In this document: in pieces, positions 7,611-16,213 of the stretch
How positions within the stretch are numbered: the first letter of the stretch is position 1
How the letters are laid out: each line of letters opens with the position of its first letter
From: Leptolyngbya sp. PCC 7375
GTDB lineage: Bacteria; Cyanobacteriota; Cyanobacteriia; Phormidesmidales; Phormidesmidaceae
Direction of reading: 5' to 3'
DNA length: 64,000 nt
NCBI RefSeq assembly: GCF_000316115.1
Contig: NZ_JH993797.1
Location: 3,458,486-3,522,485, forward strand
Notes under the pieces: model-generated
Databases searched by the model: none
What the model was told of the DNA's origin: nothing
Seen by the model: only the letters and a program-made list of their open reading frames with translations
Translations under genes and position numbers: made by a program

Positions 7611-9536
7611 TTATGCCGACTTTTGGGCGGATAAAAGAGGCGCACTGACAGAAACAGGCTGCGGTTGAGTCGTCGTTTGCAGAAAAATACCGCGAAGTAG
7701 CCTAGCCGCCGCACGCTGTGCTAGATTGCGAGCCACACGCTGTCCCATCTGACGAGTCTCTGGCTTAGAGAGGACTTGAGGCACTAGTTTGACGACAGTG
7801 CCACCACTTACCCCCTTCGTTTCTCCCAAAAGACCTACGATACGACTAATATGCTCCCAATCTTTGGAAGATGGACTTACAGCAACAGTGGGTTTAGTAG
7901 GCTCGCTATTGACTGCGCTCTGTAGACGTTGGACTAAGCTATGGCCAAACTGATCAAGGCTTTTAGCCAACTCATCCGCAAGATAGTCACGAATGTCGTC
8001 GCCACGCTCTGAGAACAAATAGTCAATAGTTTGCTGTAAGACCTTTTCCAAGTCGTAGTCTTGACTCGAACGAGCATTGCGCAAAAGATTTTCCAGACGA
8101 TTCCAACGAAAATTACCGTCCTTAAACAAGAGCTCTTGCAGGGAGCGACGTAAGTCTGGAGAAGGATCGGTCAGCAAACGCTTAGCCACATAGGGATAGG
8201 CCTTACTCAGCACCTTAAAGTCAGGATCAACGCTAATAGCGATACCATCCAGGGTGACGAGGGAACGAATGATCAGGGCGTAATAGGCAGGCACCCGAAA
8301 TGGATATTCATACATCAGGGCTGAGAACTCATCCGTGATGCTTTTGAGGTTAAGCTCTGCTACTGAAGCACCTAAAGCATTGTTAAAAACAGTGGCCAAT
8401 GCCGGAATAATAGGATTTAAGTCAGTTTCAGGCGTAAGAAATTCTAATTTGACGTAATCGTGAGCTAAACCGTCAAAATCACGATTCACCATATGAACAA
8501 TGGCTTCAATCAAACCGTAGCGCTGATAATCCTCTACGGTACACATCATGCCAAAGTCGAGATAGGCCAATTTGCCATTGTCGGTTACTAGCAAATTGCC
8601 AGGGTGAGGATCCGCATGGAAAAACCCATGTTCCAACAGCTGCCTGAGGGAACATTGCACTCCAATTTCAACAATTTCAGTCGCCTTTAGTCCCTTAGAT
8701 TCAAGCGCCTGGGGTTCGGTCAGTTTAGTGCCATTGATCCACTCCATGGTCAGCACCCGACGAGCCGTCAGCTCAGTGTAAATCTTCGGCACAATGATGT
8801 CAGGCATATAGCCATAGAGGGCCTCAAACAGCTGGGCATTTTCTCCTTCATGGTTATAGTCCATCTCCTCAAAGATGCGGGTGCCAAACTCATCCATGAT
8901 GCTGACTAAGTCACTGCGCACCACACTCAAGTTATTACACGCCCACTGTGCTAATCGTCGTAACAGGTAAATATCACGGGTAATTTGGGCAGTCAGCCCT
9001 GGCCGCTGCACCTTAATGGCCACATATTCACCCGTTTGCAATTTGCCTTTATAGACTTGTCCCAGGGAAGCCGCAGCGACTGGATTTGGTGAGATCTCTC
9101 CATAGATAATGGATGGGTCCTGGCCAAGATCTTCTCGAATCAGACGAAATGCAATTTCGTTTGAAAAAGGAGGAATCTGATCTTGCAACTTGACTAGTTC
9201 CTCCATAAAAGCAGGAGGAACCAAATCAGGGCGCGTGGATAGGGCCTGGCCAATTTTGATGTAGGCAGGCCCTAGCTTAGTCAACGCTTCCCTAAGTTGG
9301 ACAGCACGTTTAACTTCATTCTTAGCTTGACCGCCAGTTTGCTTATCCCAAAGAGCGGCAAGACCCAATCCAAGAAATGTCCAAACGAGCTCTAGCAATC
9401 GCAGAATAATTTGGAATGGTCGAGAGCGATAGTAACGTTCGATCGCCACCGGATCATAGGTGAGCAGCTCATCTAAAGACCGTACTGGCGACACCATAGG
9501 ATCATTCAGGCTAGAGGACGTTGACGCAGCACGCAT
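7611..9536 (-). CDS. ABC1/AarF/UbiB family atypical kinase
   Basis: UbiB/ABC1 proteins are membrane-associated kinase-like ATPases linked in cyanobacteria and plastids to plastoquinone, tocopherol and other prenyl-lipid metabolism. The 641-residue protein has the family signatures. These are KIGQ at 94-97 in KIGQALSTRPDLVP, the Ala-rich loop AAASLGQVY (154-162), the VAIK lysine (K175), HADPHPGN (307-314) and LDFGM (326-330). The C-terminus after residue 480 is variable and ends in an Ala/Arg-rich, partly hydrophobic stretch. The substrate cannot be told from sequence. It is transcribed alone, divergent from recN. Confidence 0.93.
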   Translation of the reverse strand: MRAASTSSSLNDPMVSPVRSLDELLTYDPVAIERYYRSRPFQIILRLLELVWTFLGLGLAALWDKQTGGQAKNEVKRAVQLREALTKLGPAYIKIGQALSTRPDLVPPAFMEELVKLQDQIPPFSNEIAFRLIREDLGQDPSIIYGEISPNPVAAASLGQVYKGKLQTGEYVAIKVQRPGLTAQITRDIYLLRRLAQWACNNLSVVRSDLVSIMDEFGTRIFEEMDYNHEGENAQLFEALYGYMPDIIVPKIYTELTARRVLTMEWINGTKLTEPQALESKGLKATEIVEIGVQCSLRQLLEHGFFHADPHPGNLLVTDNGKLAYLDFGMMCTVEDYQRYGLIEAIVHMVNRDFDGLAHDYVKLEFLTPETDLNPIIPALATVFNNALGASVAELNLKSITDEFSALMYEYPFRVPAYYALIIRSLVTLDGIAISVDPDFKVLSKAYPYVAKRLLTDPSPDLRRSLQELLFKDGNFRWNRLENLLRNARSSQDYDLEKVLQQTIDYLFSERGDDIRDYLADELAKSLDQFGHSLVQRLQSAVNSEPTKPTVAVSPSSKDWEHISRIVGLLGETKGVSGGTVVKLVPQVLSKPETRQMGQRVARNLAQRAAARLLRGIFLQTTTQPQPVSVSAPLLSAQKSA

Positions 9537-9996
9537 AGGTTATATCTCTATTATCTGTAAGCTTTTAAATAAGTGCGATCGCGACTTAGCGATATATCAC
9601 TTGGCTGAATGAAACTAACACCAAGCCTGGCATACTTGTTAACTATTGTAACAAGTCCCCCCGTCGTTCCTCATCCCCTACCGTCAATATCAGCATAATT
9701 TGCTCGGTAGGAAAGCGACAGTCGAAGAAACCGAAGTTCCTACCCACCACTTTCCTTCAAGCTGCATCAAAATGTCCTTAGCGATCTTCAGTGCCATAAT
9801 TGTCGCCTAAAAAAGCGTAAGGATTTTATCTGTCGGCAGCAACTGGCACTTCACTTATGATTTTCACAGTAAAAAATCCACAGTAAAATTGATTAGCTCG
9901 CCGACCGAGCAGTGCCGTTATTTGGCTGTCCCACACTGTGATCTGGTTTAGTCGTCACATCTCTTTATTAACACTTGCATCCAGGAGGCAATGGCC
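9537..9996. other. Intergenic region between ABC1 kinase gene and recN
   Basis: No gene is seen. It holds one HIP1 octamer (9575-9582) and a 10-bp direct repeat CACAGTAAAA (9865-9874 and 9879-9888). No LexA-type operator is recognised before recN. The recN ribosome binding site is at 9983-9988. Confidence 0.4.
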
Positions 9997-11715
9997 ATGC
10001 TAACCTCCTTAAAAATCGATAATTTTACCCTGATCGATCAGCTTGAATTATCGCTACAGCCTGGCCTCAATGTACTGACCGGAGAAACAGGAGCCGGTAA
10101 ATCTATTATTCTCGATGCCATTGATACAGTCCTGGGAGGAAAAGCGAGTGGGCGGTTAGTGCGTACCGGCTCGAAAAAAGCCGTAATCGAAGCTACTTTC
10201 CATGCACCTCCTGCCGTAGCCGACTGGCTCACAGCCAACGATATCCCGTTCAACGGCGATGGCTTACGATGTACCCGCGAACTCACTACAGGCAGAGGCA
10301 GCGTCCGTAGTCGTAGTCGCCTCAATGACATTGTTGTCAAAAAGAATCAACTAGAAGAGCTGCGACGTTTATTAGTAGAAATTACCGCTCAAGGGCAAAC
10401 AGTTCAGCTCGGATCTGTAGATGCTCAGCGCAATTGGCTAGATGGCTTTGGCGGTAATCAACAATTACAACAACGCCAGGTAGTGGCCCAAGCTTACACA
10501 GCCGCCAGCAATGCACAACAGGCTCTAGACCGTCGTCAGCGCGCTGAACAACAACGGCAGCAGCAGCTAGATTTATTTGAATATCACGCCCAAGACCTGA
10601 GCGGAGCTAACTTGCAAGAACCAGATGAACTAGATCGCTTAAAGCAAGAGCATCAACGCCTGAGCCATAGCGTCGAGCTACAAAAACAAAGCTACGAGGC
10701 TTACCAAGTGCTCTATGAAAGTGACGGTAGCTTTGACAGTTGCTCTGACTTACTAGGACGAGTAGAACAGCTGCTCAGCTCCATGCAGCGCTTTGATGAA
10801 GACGTCACACCCATACTGGATCTCGTCAGCGATGCCCTGGCCCAAGCAGAAGAAGCAGGTCGTCAAATCAATACCTATGGTGAAAATTTAGAGACAGACC
10901 CAACCCGTTTAGCTGAGGTTGAAGAACGTATGAGTTATCTCAAGCAGCTATGTCGGAAATATGGGCGTGATTTACCCGAGTTAATTGAGTATTACCAAGA
11001 AATTCAGGTGGCTCTAGATGCGCTCAATGGTGACGGGCAAACCATTGAAGCGTTAGAAGCAGCTAATGAACAAGCCCAAACCACATTAGAAGCTGAATGT
11101 GCAAAGCTCACCAAACTTCGCAAGAAAGCGGCAAAACGATTGGAATCACAGCTGGTTGAAGAACTCAAACCCTTAGCTATGGAGCGGGTCAAGTTCAAAG
11201 CCGATTTGAGCCTCCTGGAATCCCCGCAAGTCCATGGAGCCGATGTGGTTGAATTTCTGTTTAGTCCCAACCCCGGCGAACCCTTACAACCACTGACAGA
11301 AACTGCTTCTGGTGGAGAAATGAGCCGTTTTTTACTGGCTTTCAAAGCCTGTTTTACCAAAGTAGATCCGATTGGCACCCTCATATTTGATGAAATTGAC
11401 GTAGGTGTTTCAGGACGTGTTGCTCAGACAATTGCAGAAAAGCTTTATCAGTTAAGCCAGAATCGCCAAGTGCTCTGTGTTACTCATCAACCCTTAGTTG
11501 CAGCTATGGCTGATGCCCATTTTCATGTTGACAAACAAGTCGTCACAAACGGCAAAAAGAAGACCGATGAGCGAACAGTTGTTAGGGTCACTGGCTTAGA
11601 TGAAGATGCCCGTCGGGAAGAGCTTGCCCAGTTAGCTGGGGGTCGCTCCCATCAGGAAGGCATTGCATTTGCTGAATCGCTTTTAGCCCAGGCAGCCTCT
11701 ATCCGTGAAACTTAA
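9997..11715 (+). CDS. recN: DNA repair protein RecN
   Basis: RecN is an SMC-like ATPase that acts early in recombinational repair of double-strand breaks. It has the N-terminal Walker A GETGAGKS (29-36), long coiled-coil arms (about 150-380), the ABC signature region TASGGEMSRFLLAFK, and Walker B LIFDEIDVGVSG followed by the VLCVTHQP switch. I chose ATG 9997 because AGGAGG at 9983-9988 sits 8 bp before it. The in-frame ATG at 9991 would be only 2 bp from that site, and RecN proteins usually begin ML-SL-I-NF. Total 572 residues, normal for the family. Confidence 0.95.
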   Translation: MLTSLKIDNFTLIDQLELSLQPGLNVLTGETGAGKSIILDAIDTVLGGKASGRLVRTGSKKAVIEATFHAPPAVADWLTANDIPFNGDGLRCTRELTTGRGSVRSRSRLNDIVVKKNQLEELRRLLVEITAQGQTVQLGSVDAQRNWLDGFGGNQQLQQRQVVAQAYTAASNAQQALDRRQRAEQQRQQQLDLFEYHAQDLSGANLQEPDELDRLKQEHQRLSHSVELQKQSYEAYQVLYESDGSFDSCSDLLGRVEQLLSSMQRFDEDVTPILDLVSDALAQAEEAGRQINTYGENLETDPTRLAEVEERMSYLKQLCRKYGRDLPELIEYYQEIQVALDALNGDGQTIEALEAANEQAQTTLEAECAKLTKLRKKAAKRLESQLVEELKPLAMERVKFKADLSLLESPQVHGADVVEFLFSPNPGEPLQPLTETASGGEMSRFLLAFKACFTKVDPIGTLIFDEIDVGVSGRVAQTIAEKLYQLSQNRQVLCVTHQPLVAAMADAHFHVDKQVVTNGKKKTDERTVVRVTGLDEDARREELAQLAGGRSHQEGIAFAESLLAQAASIRET

Positions 11716-11792
11716 GCAAGAGCCACACCCATGTGCAGCGGTAACTGACTCATACGCAAGGGGCATACTGTCATCTGGGTATACGTCAGTTA

Positions 11793-11877
11793 GCGTTGCT
11801 GAAAGGACACATCGATCCGTAAAACTCCCTAACAGCTTAGATTTAACAGCTGGAACCATCCCGAGGTTCAGCAACGC
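11793..11877. mobile_element. MITE-like 85-bp inverted-repeat element
   Basis: GCGTTGCTGAA (11793-11803) is repeated in perfect inverted orientation as TTCAGCAACGC (11867-11877), enclosing 63 bp. Eleven-base terminal inverted repeats around a short non-coding core are the hallmark of a miniature inverted-repeat transposable element. The end sequence resembles, from memory, termini of cyanobacterial insertion sequences. No target duplication is certain, and no transposase is encoded. It lies between recN and the GGDEF-EAL gene. Confidence 0.55.
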
Positions 11878-12055
11878 CTAAGTTATACATTCCGCCACGG
11901 CTTGGGCATGTTGAACACGAGTTCAACCATTGATTCTTGAAGGCCGAGGCAACATATACGATATTCAGCACATGCATACCGTGGATGATAGTTGATATCA
12001 ATAGGGAGTAACCGGTTACTTATCGACTCTTCATTGGCAGCAATAGTCAACATTA

Positions 12056-14101
12056 TTGCCAGCTTATAGCTATTATCTGCTCAAAACCGTGATTAATCCT
12101 CCTGTTATTCCATGGCATGCCCTAAAGATTCCCTGGCTTGGAGCAAACGCTTGTGCTTTATGGCTAATCACCTCCAGTACAACACCTGCTAACCAACTCA
12201 CCAGAGACATCATCCCTAAATATGGCCCAACTTTATTACAAGCCGAGCTACAGACAAAGACAGGGTTATCTTTTGAACCGAAAGGCGTGAAAATAGGAAA
12301 TACATATTTTTGGGCACAGTTAGCAAAGCAAGATACTAGATTTACTTCAGCAATCATGTGGCTGATCGTCTGCCTATGCTTAGAAAGTCTTTGGATTGGC
12401 GCATTGCTGATTGTCATATATCGCTGTCACAATCAACATACCTATCTTTTACAAGAAAATGAGAAACGATACCAAGATCTGGCGACATTGGGAGCTGATT
12501 TATTTTGGGAGTTAGATAAAGATCTAAAAATCTCCTATTTGTCTGGGAATTTTCACTATCTGCAATGTGAAGGATTAGAAGGTCAAGCCTTGGGTCAAGC
12601 CCTAAAAACTATTTCTAATTTGGAGGCCAACTGGGAGCAACTGAACGAGCGATTACTTCAGCACCAACCTCTGGAAAATTTCACTCTACGATTACACACT
12701 TCCAACAAAACGCTACGCATCTTTAAACTCAACGCCCATCCTTTATTTGATGAGCATCATGTCTTTCAGGGGTATCGAGGTTTACAACGGGAAATTACAG
12801 AAGAGTACAATCTCACCCAGACAATTGCCTATCAAGCTGCCTATGACCCGTTGACGGGTTTAATTAATCGTAACGAGTTTGACACCCGACTCAGGCAAGC
12901 TATTCAGCGCGTACGTGATCGTGGGATTCAATCAGTATTGGGCTATCTGGATTTAGATCAGTTTAAGATCGTTAATGATACAGCTGGTCACCTCATCGGT
13001 GACCAGCTATTGACAGAACTTGCACAGCTGCTGCAACAAAATATTCGTAGTTCTGATAGTTTAGGGCGGCTTGGCGGTGATGAGTTTGGCTTATTGCTGG
13101 AAGGTTGCTCTATAGAGCAAGGCCAAAAACTGTCTCAGCATCTCGTCGACAAAATTAAGGACTATCAATTTATATGGCGTGGCCGCCAATTTCAGGTGGG
13201 GGTAAGTATTGGACTAGTGCCCATCTTAGGTGATGCCTCTAATGTGATTGACCTACTTAGCAGAGCTGATTTGGCCTGTTATAAAGCCAAGGATCTAGGG
13301 CGAGGTCGCGTTTATTTAGCCGACCAAAATGATACAGAACTTGATCGGCAACATCTTGAATTAGTCCATATCGCTAATATCCCTCAAGCAATTGAAGAAA
13401 ATCGGTTTTACCTGATGGAACAACCGATCATTTCACTGCTCAATGACTCATATCAACATGTCGAAATTTTGTTGCGATTGACTGACGAGAACGGGAATAT
13501 TGTTCAGCCAAATCTGTTTATCCCCATGGCAGAACGCTATGGAATGATAGGTCTTATAGATCGCTGGGTAGTGAAAACTGTGCTAACAAACTACCACCAC
13601 TACTATCCTGAAGCAAACACAATAGTAGCTATCAATCTCTCAGGTAGTAGTTTGAGTGACGAGAGATTTACTGAGTTTGTGACACAGTTGTTGCAACAGT
13701 CTGCTATGCCAGCAGAACGACTATGCTTTGAAATAACTGAGACAACAACTATCTCTCAGCTCGACCAAGCACTGAAATTTATCAACACCTTGAAAAAGCT
13801 TGGTATCCGCTTTGCCTTAGACGATTTTGGTAGTGGCGTTTCTTCTTTTGGCTATTTACGACGATTACCCGTTGATTACCTCAAAATTGATGGGGATTTA
13901 ATTCGGAACATTGATGAAGAAGAGTACATTCGAACAATTGTAGATATGGTCAATCAGGTGGCCATCATGATGGGCATGAAAACTATTGCTGAGTTTGCTG
14001 AAAACGATGCCATTTTAGAAAGACTGCGCACTCTGAACATAAATTATGCTCAGGGTTACGGTATTAGTAAGCCCAGGCCCTTGCCATCGATCAGCGCATA
14101 G
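12056..14101 (+). CDS. GGDEF-EAL protein with PAS domain (cyclic di-GMP turnover)
   Basis: A membrane-bound cyclic di-GMP enzyme. The order is a hydrophobic stretch at about 25-45, an extracytoplasmic segment, a transmembrane helix at about 102-122, a PAS domain at about 140-260, GGDEF and EAL. The GGDEF motif is intact at 340-344, and an RSSD inhibitory site lies five residues before it, so cyclase activity with product feedback is plausible. The EAL domain keeps INLSG, FEITET, DDFGSG (589 on) and KIDG, but the signature reads EIL (470-472). A stop at 12044-12046 limits the N-terminus. TTG 12056 is the best start, and the true 5' end may be lost. Confidence 0.85.
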   Translation: MPAYSYYLLKTVINPPVIPWHALKIPWLGANACALWLITSSTTPANQLTRDIIPKYGPTLLQAELQTKTGLSFEPKGVKIGNTYFWAQLAKQDTRFTSAIMWLIVCLCLESLWIGALLIVIYRCHNQHTYLLQENEKRYQDLATLGADLFWELDKDLKISYLSGNFHYLQCEGLEGQALGQALKTISNLEANWEQLNERLLQHQPLENFTLRLHTSNKTLRIFKLNAHPLFDEHHVFQGYRGLQREITEEYNLTQTIAYQAAYDPLTGLINRNEFDTRLRQAIQRVRDRGIQSVLGYLDLDQFKIVNDTAGHLIGDQLLTELAQLLQQNIRSSDSLGRLGGDEFGLLLEGCSIEQGQKLSQHLVDKIKDYQFIWRGRQFQVGVSIGLVPILGDASNVIDLLSRADLACYKAKDLGRGRVYLADQNDTELDRQHLELVHIANIPQAIEENRFYLMEQPIISLLNDSYQHVEILLRLTDENGNIVQPNLFIPMAERYGMIGLIDRWVVKTVLTNYHHYYPEANTIVAINLSGSSLSDERFTEFVTQLLQQSAMPAERLCFEITETTTISQLDQALKFINTLKKLGIRFALDDFGSGVSSFGYLRRLPVDYLKIDGDLIRNIDEEEYIRTIVDMVNQVAIMMGMKTIAEFAENDAILERLRTLNINYAQGYGISKPRPLPSISA

Positions 14102-14160
14102 CTCTTATACCAGTTTTTGATTTATGGTATTTGAACTAATGTAGGTGATTTCGGAAACTT

Positions 14161-14207
14161 GCTGATGGCCTCTCTCGCAGAGAGGGTGTGCAGAGAGGGT
14201 CATCAGC
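14161..14207. terminator. Hairpin between convergent GGDEF-EAL and ftsH genes
   Basis: GCTGATG (14161-14167) pairs with CATCAGC (14201-14207). Inside it CCTCTCT (14169-14175) pairs with AGAGAGG (14179-14185), and a second AGAGAGG copy (14192-14198) offers an alternative partner. On the plus strand it is followed by AAAAGTTTTT. It probably ends both convergent transcripts. Confidence 0.5.
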
Positions 14208-14215
14208 AAAAGTTT

Positions 14216-16069
14216 TTATACCAACACCTCTAAGGGTTGAACTTGTGCCAGCATTTTCCTTAGCGTGTCTCCTTCAATCACTTCTTCCTCTAGCAGCTGT
14301 TGAGAAATACTCTCTAATAAATCCCGATTAGTCCGCAGAATTTTCAGAGCTTGCTCATGGGCTGCTTCTACTAGTCCTTTGACTTCTGCATCAATTGCTC
14401 GCGCTGTCTCTTCACTCATGTTGCGTCGAGCATTGGGCATACCGCTGTCTAAGAATGAGCTTTGTTGGCCTTTGTCATAGGCTAATGGTCCTAAGACATC
14501 ACTCATACCGTAGGTGGTGACCATTTGCTCAGCCACTTCTGTTGCTCGCTGTAGATCATTTGCCGCCCCCGTTGTAATGGAGCCAAACACAACTTCTTCC
14601 GCTGATCTGCCACCCAACAATGTGGCAATTTGACCTTTTAACTCGTCAGAACTGCGGAGAAATCGGTCTTCCGTGGGGAGTTGGAGCGTGTACCCTAACG
14701 CCGCCATACCTCTTGGCACGATAGAGATTTTCTCTACCTGCCCGCCATCCTCCATGAGTGAGCCCACCATGGCATGACCAACTTCGTGGTACGCGACTAT
14801 TTCTTTTTCTTTTGCATTGAGGACACGACTCTTTTTCTCAAGCCCCGCAACAACACGCTCAATAGCTTCAGCAAAATCAGCCTGGAGAACTGCCTGACGA
14901 TTATTACGGGCGGCTAACAGGGCAGCTTCATTCACCAAGTTGGCCAGATCAGCACCTGCAAATCCAGGGGTACGTGTAGCAATGGCATTGAGATCCACAT
15001 CGTCGCCCAGCTTGACTTCCTGGGCGTGAATTTTGAGAATTGCCTCACGTCCTTTGAGGTCTGGGCGGTCGACCAGTACCTGACGATCAAATCGACCTGG
15101 ACGTAGCAGTGCTTGATCCAATGTTTCAGGTCGGTTAGTGGCTGCCAGCACAATGATGGTATTATCACCAGCACTGAAGCCATCCATCTCTGTGAGCAGC
15201 TGGTTTAGTGTTTGTTCTCGCTCATCATTACCACCATAGAAACCACCGGAAGCACGAGATTTACCAATGGCATCTAGCTCGTCAATAAAGACAATGCAAG
15301 GAGCCTGCTTTTTCGCTTGATCAAACAGGTCGCGAACCCTTGAAGACCCGACACCTACAAATAGTTCAATAAATTCAGACCCCGAAATACTAAAGAAAGG
15401 TACTCCGGCTTCACCCGCTACCGCCTTAGCCAATAGGGTTTTACCGGTTCCTGGTGGTCCCACCAGCAATACCCCCTTAGGGATCTTGGCTCCAATATCG
15501 GTAAACCGCTTGGGTGTTTTCAAAAAGTCAACGATTTCTACTAATTCAGTTTTGGCTTCTTCAACACCAGCGACATCCTCAAAGGTAATTTTGGTGGCTT
15601 CGTCTTCTACATAGACTTTGGCTTTACTTTTACCAATAGACAGTGCGCCCTGAGGACCTCCACCTCTGGCTAAGAAAAAGCGCCAAACCGCAATAAAGAT
15701 TAGTGGCGGAATCACCCAGCTCAGTAAACTACCAATCCACTGATTTTGAGCCGGGGGAGTGGCCGCAAATTCCACACCGTTGGCTTCTAGCAAATCCGGT
15801 AGCTTCAAATCAAAAATTGGCGTTGTGGAATATATCGCACCAGGCTCTCCTAGCTCATTTTTCACCTGGTAGCGAATTTCGTTTTGTCCCACCGATGCTT
15901 TGACTACCTCATGCTCTTGTACCTGATGGAGGAACATACTGTAAGGAGTACGTGGGGTACGCTGAATGGGTAGGAAAATATTTAGGACCAGCAAAACTGC
16001 CCCTAGCAAAAAGAGCAAATTACCAATTTGTCGAGAGCGGGGCGGGCGTGGGTCCTTATTGACTGGCAT
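14216..16069 (-). CDS. ftsH: ATP-dependent zinc metalloprotease FtsH
   Basis: FtsH is a hexameric membrane AAA+ protease that degrades damaged membrane proteins; in cyanobacteria several paralogues maintain photosystem II and other complexes. Visible are two transmembrane helices (about 16-34 and 113-133), Walker A GPPGTGKT (204-211), Walker B FIDELDAIG (261-269), the second region of homology TNRPETLDQALLRPGRFDR, and the zinc site HEVGH (428-432). The 617-residue length is normal. The N-terminal sequence reminds me of Synechocystis FtsH1 (Slr1390), but the paralogue assignment needs a tree. AAGGAA lies about 9 bases before ATG 16069. Confidence 0.96.
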   Translation of the reverse strand: MPVNKDPRPPRSRQIGNLLFLLGAVLLVLNIFLPIQRTPRTPYSMFLHQVQEHEVVKASVGQNEIRYQVKNELGEPGAIYSTTPIFDLKLPDLLEANGVEFAATPPAQNQWIGSLLSWVIPPLIFIAVWRFFLARGGGPQGALSIGKSKAKVYVEDEATKITFEDVAGVEEAKTELVEIVDFLKTPKRFTDIGAKIPKGVLLVGPPGTGKTLLAKAVAGEAGVPFFSISGSEFIELFVGVGSSRVRDLFDQAKKQAPCIVFIDELDAIGKSRASGGFYGGNDEREQTLNQLLTEMDGFSAGDNTIIVLAATNRPETLDQALLRPGRFDRQVLVDRPDLKGREAILKIHAQEVKLGDDVDLNAIATRTPGFAGADLANLVNEAALLAARNNRQAVLQADFAEAIERVVAGLEKKSRVLNAKEKEIVAYHEVGHAMVGSLMEDGGQVEKISIVPRGMAALGYTLQLPTEDRFLRSSDELKGQIATLLGGRSAEEVVFGSITTGAANDLQRATEVAEQMVTTYGMSDVLGPLAYDKGQQSSFLDSGMPNARRNMSEETARAIDAEVKGLVEAAHEQALKILRTNRDLLESISQQLLEEEVIEGDTLRKMLAQVQPLEVLV

Positions 16070-16213
16070 GGGTTGAAATTCCTTACAGATACGTCCTTAG
16101 CTTTAGCCTATCAACGCAGCTGAAGAAAAAACTTGATTGAAAACCGTACACCAGTGGTCGGGTTTTCAACGCTTTTTGGGCAGAGCTGAAAGCAACCTCT
16201 GTCAAAGATGTAA

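Noticed and set aside
11683..11874. A 63-codon minus-strand frame overlapping the MITE-like element, possible transposase remnant
   Set aside because: No transposase motif is visible and it overlaps the recN 3' end. Short elements of this type are usually non-coding.
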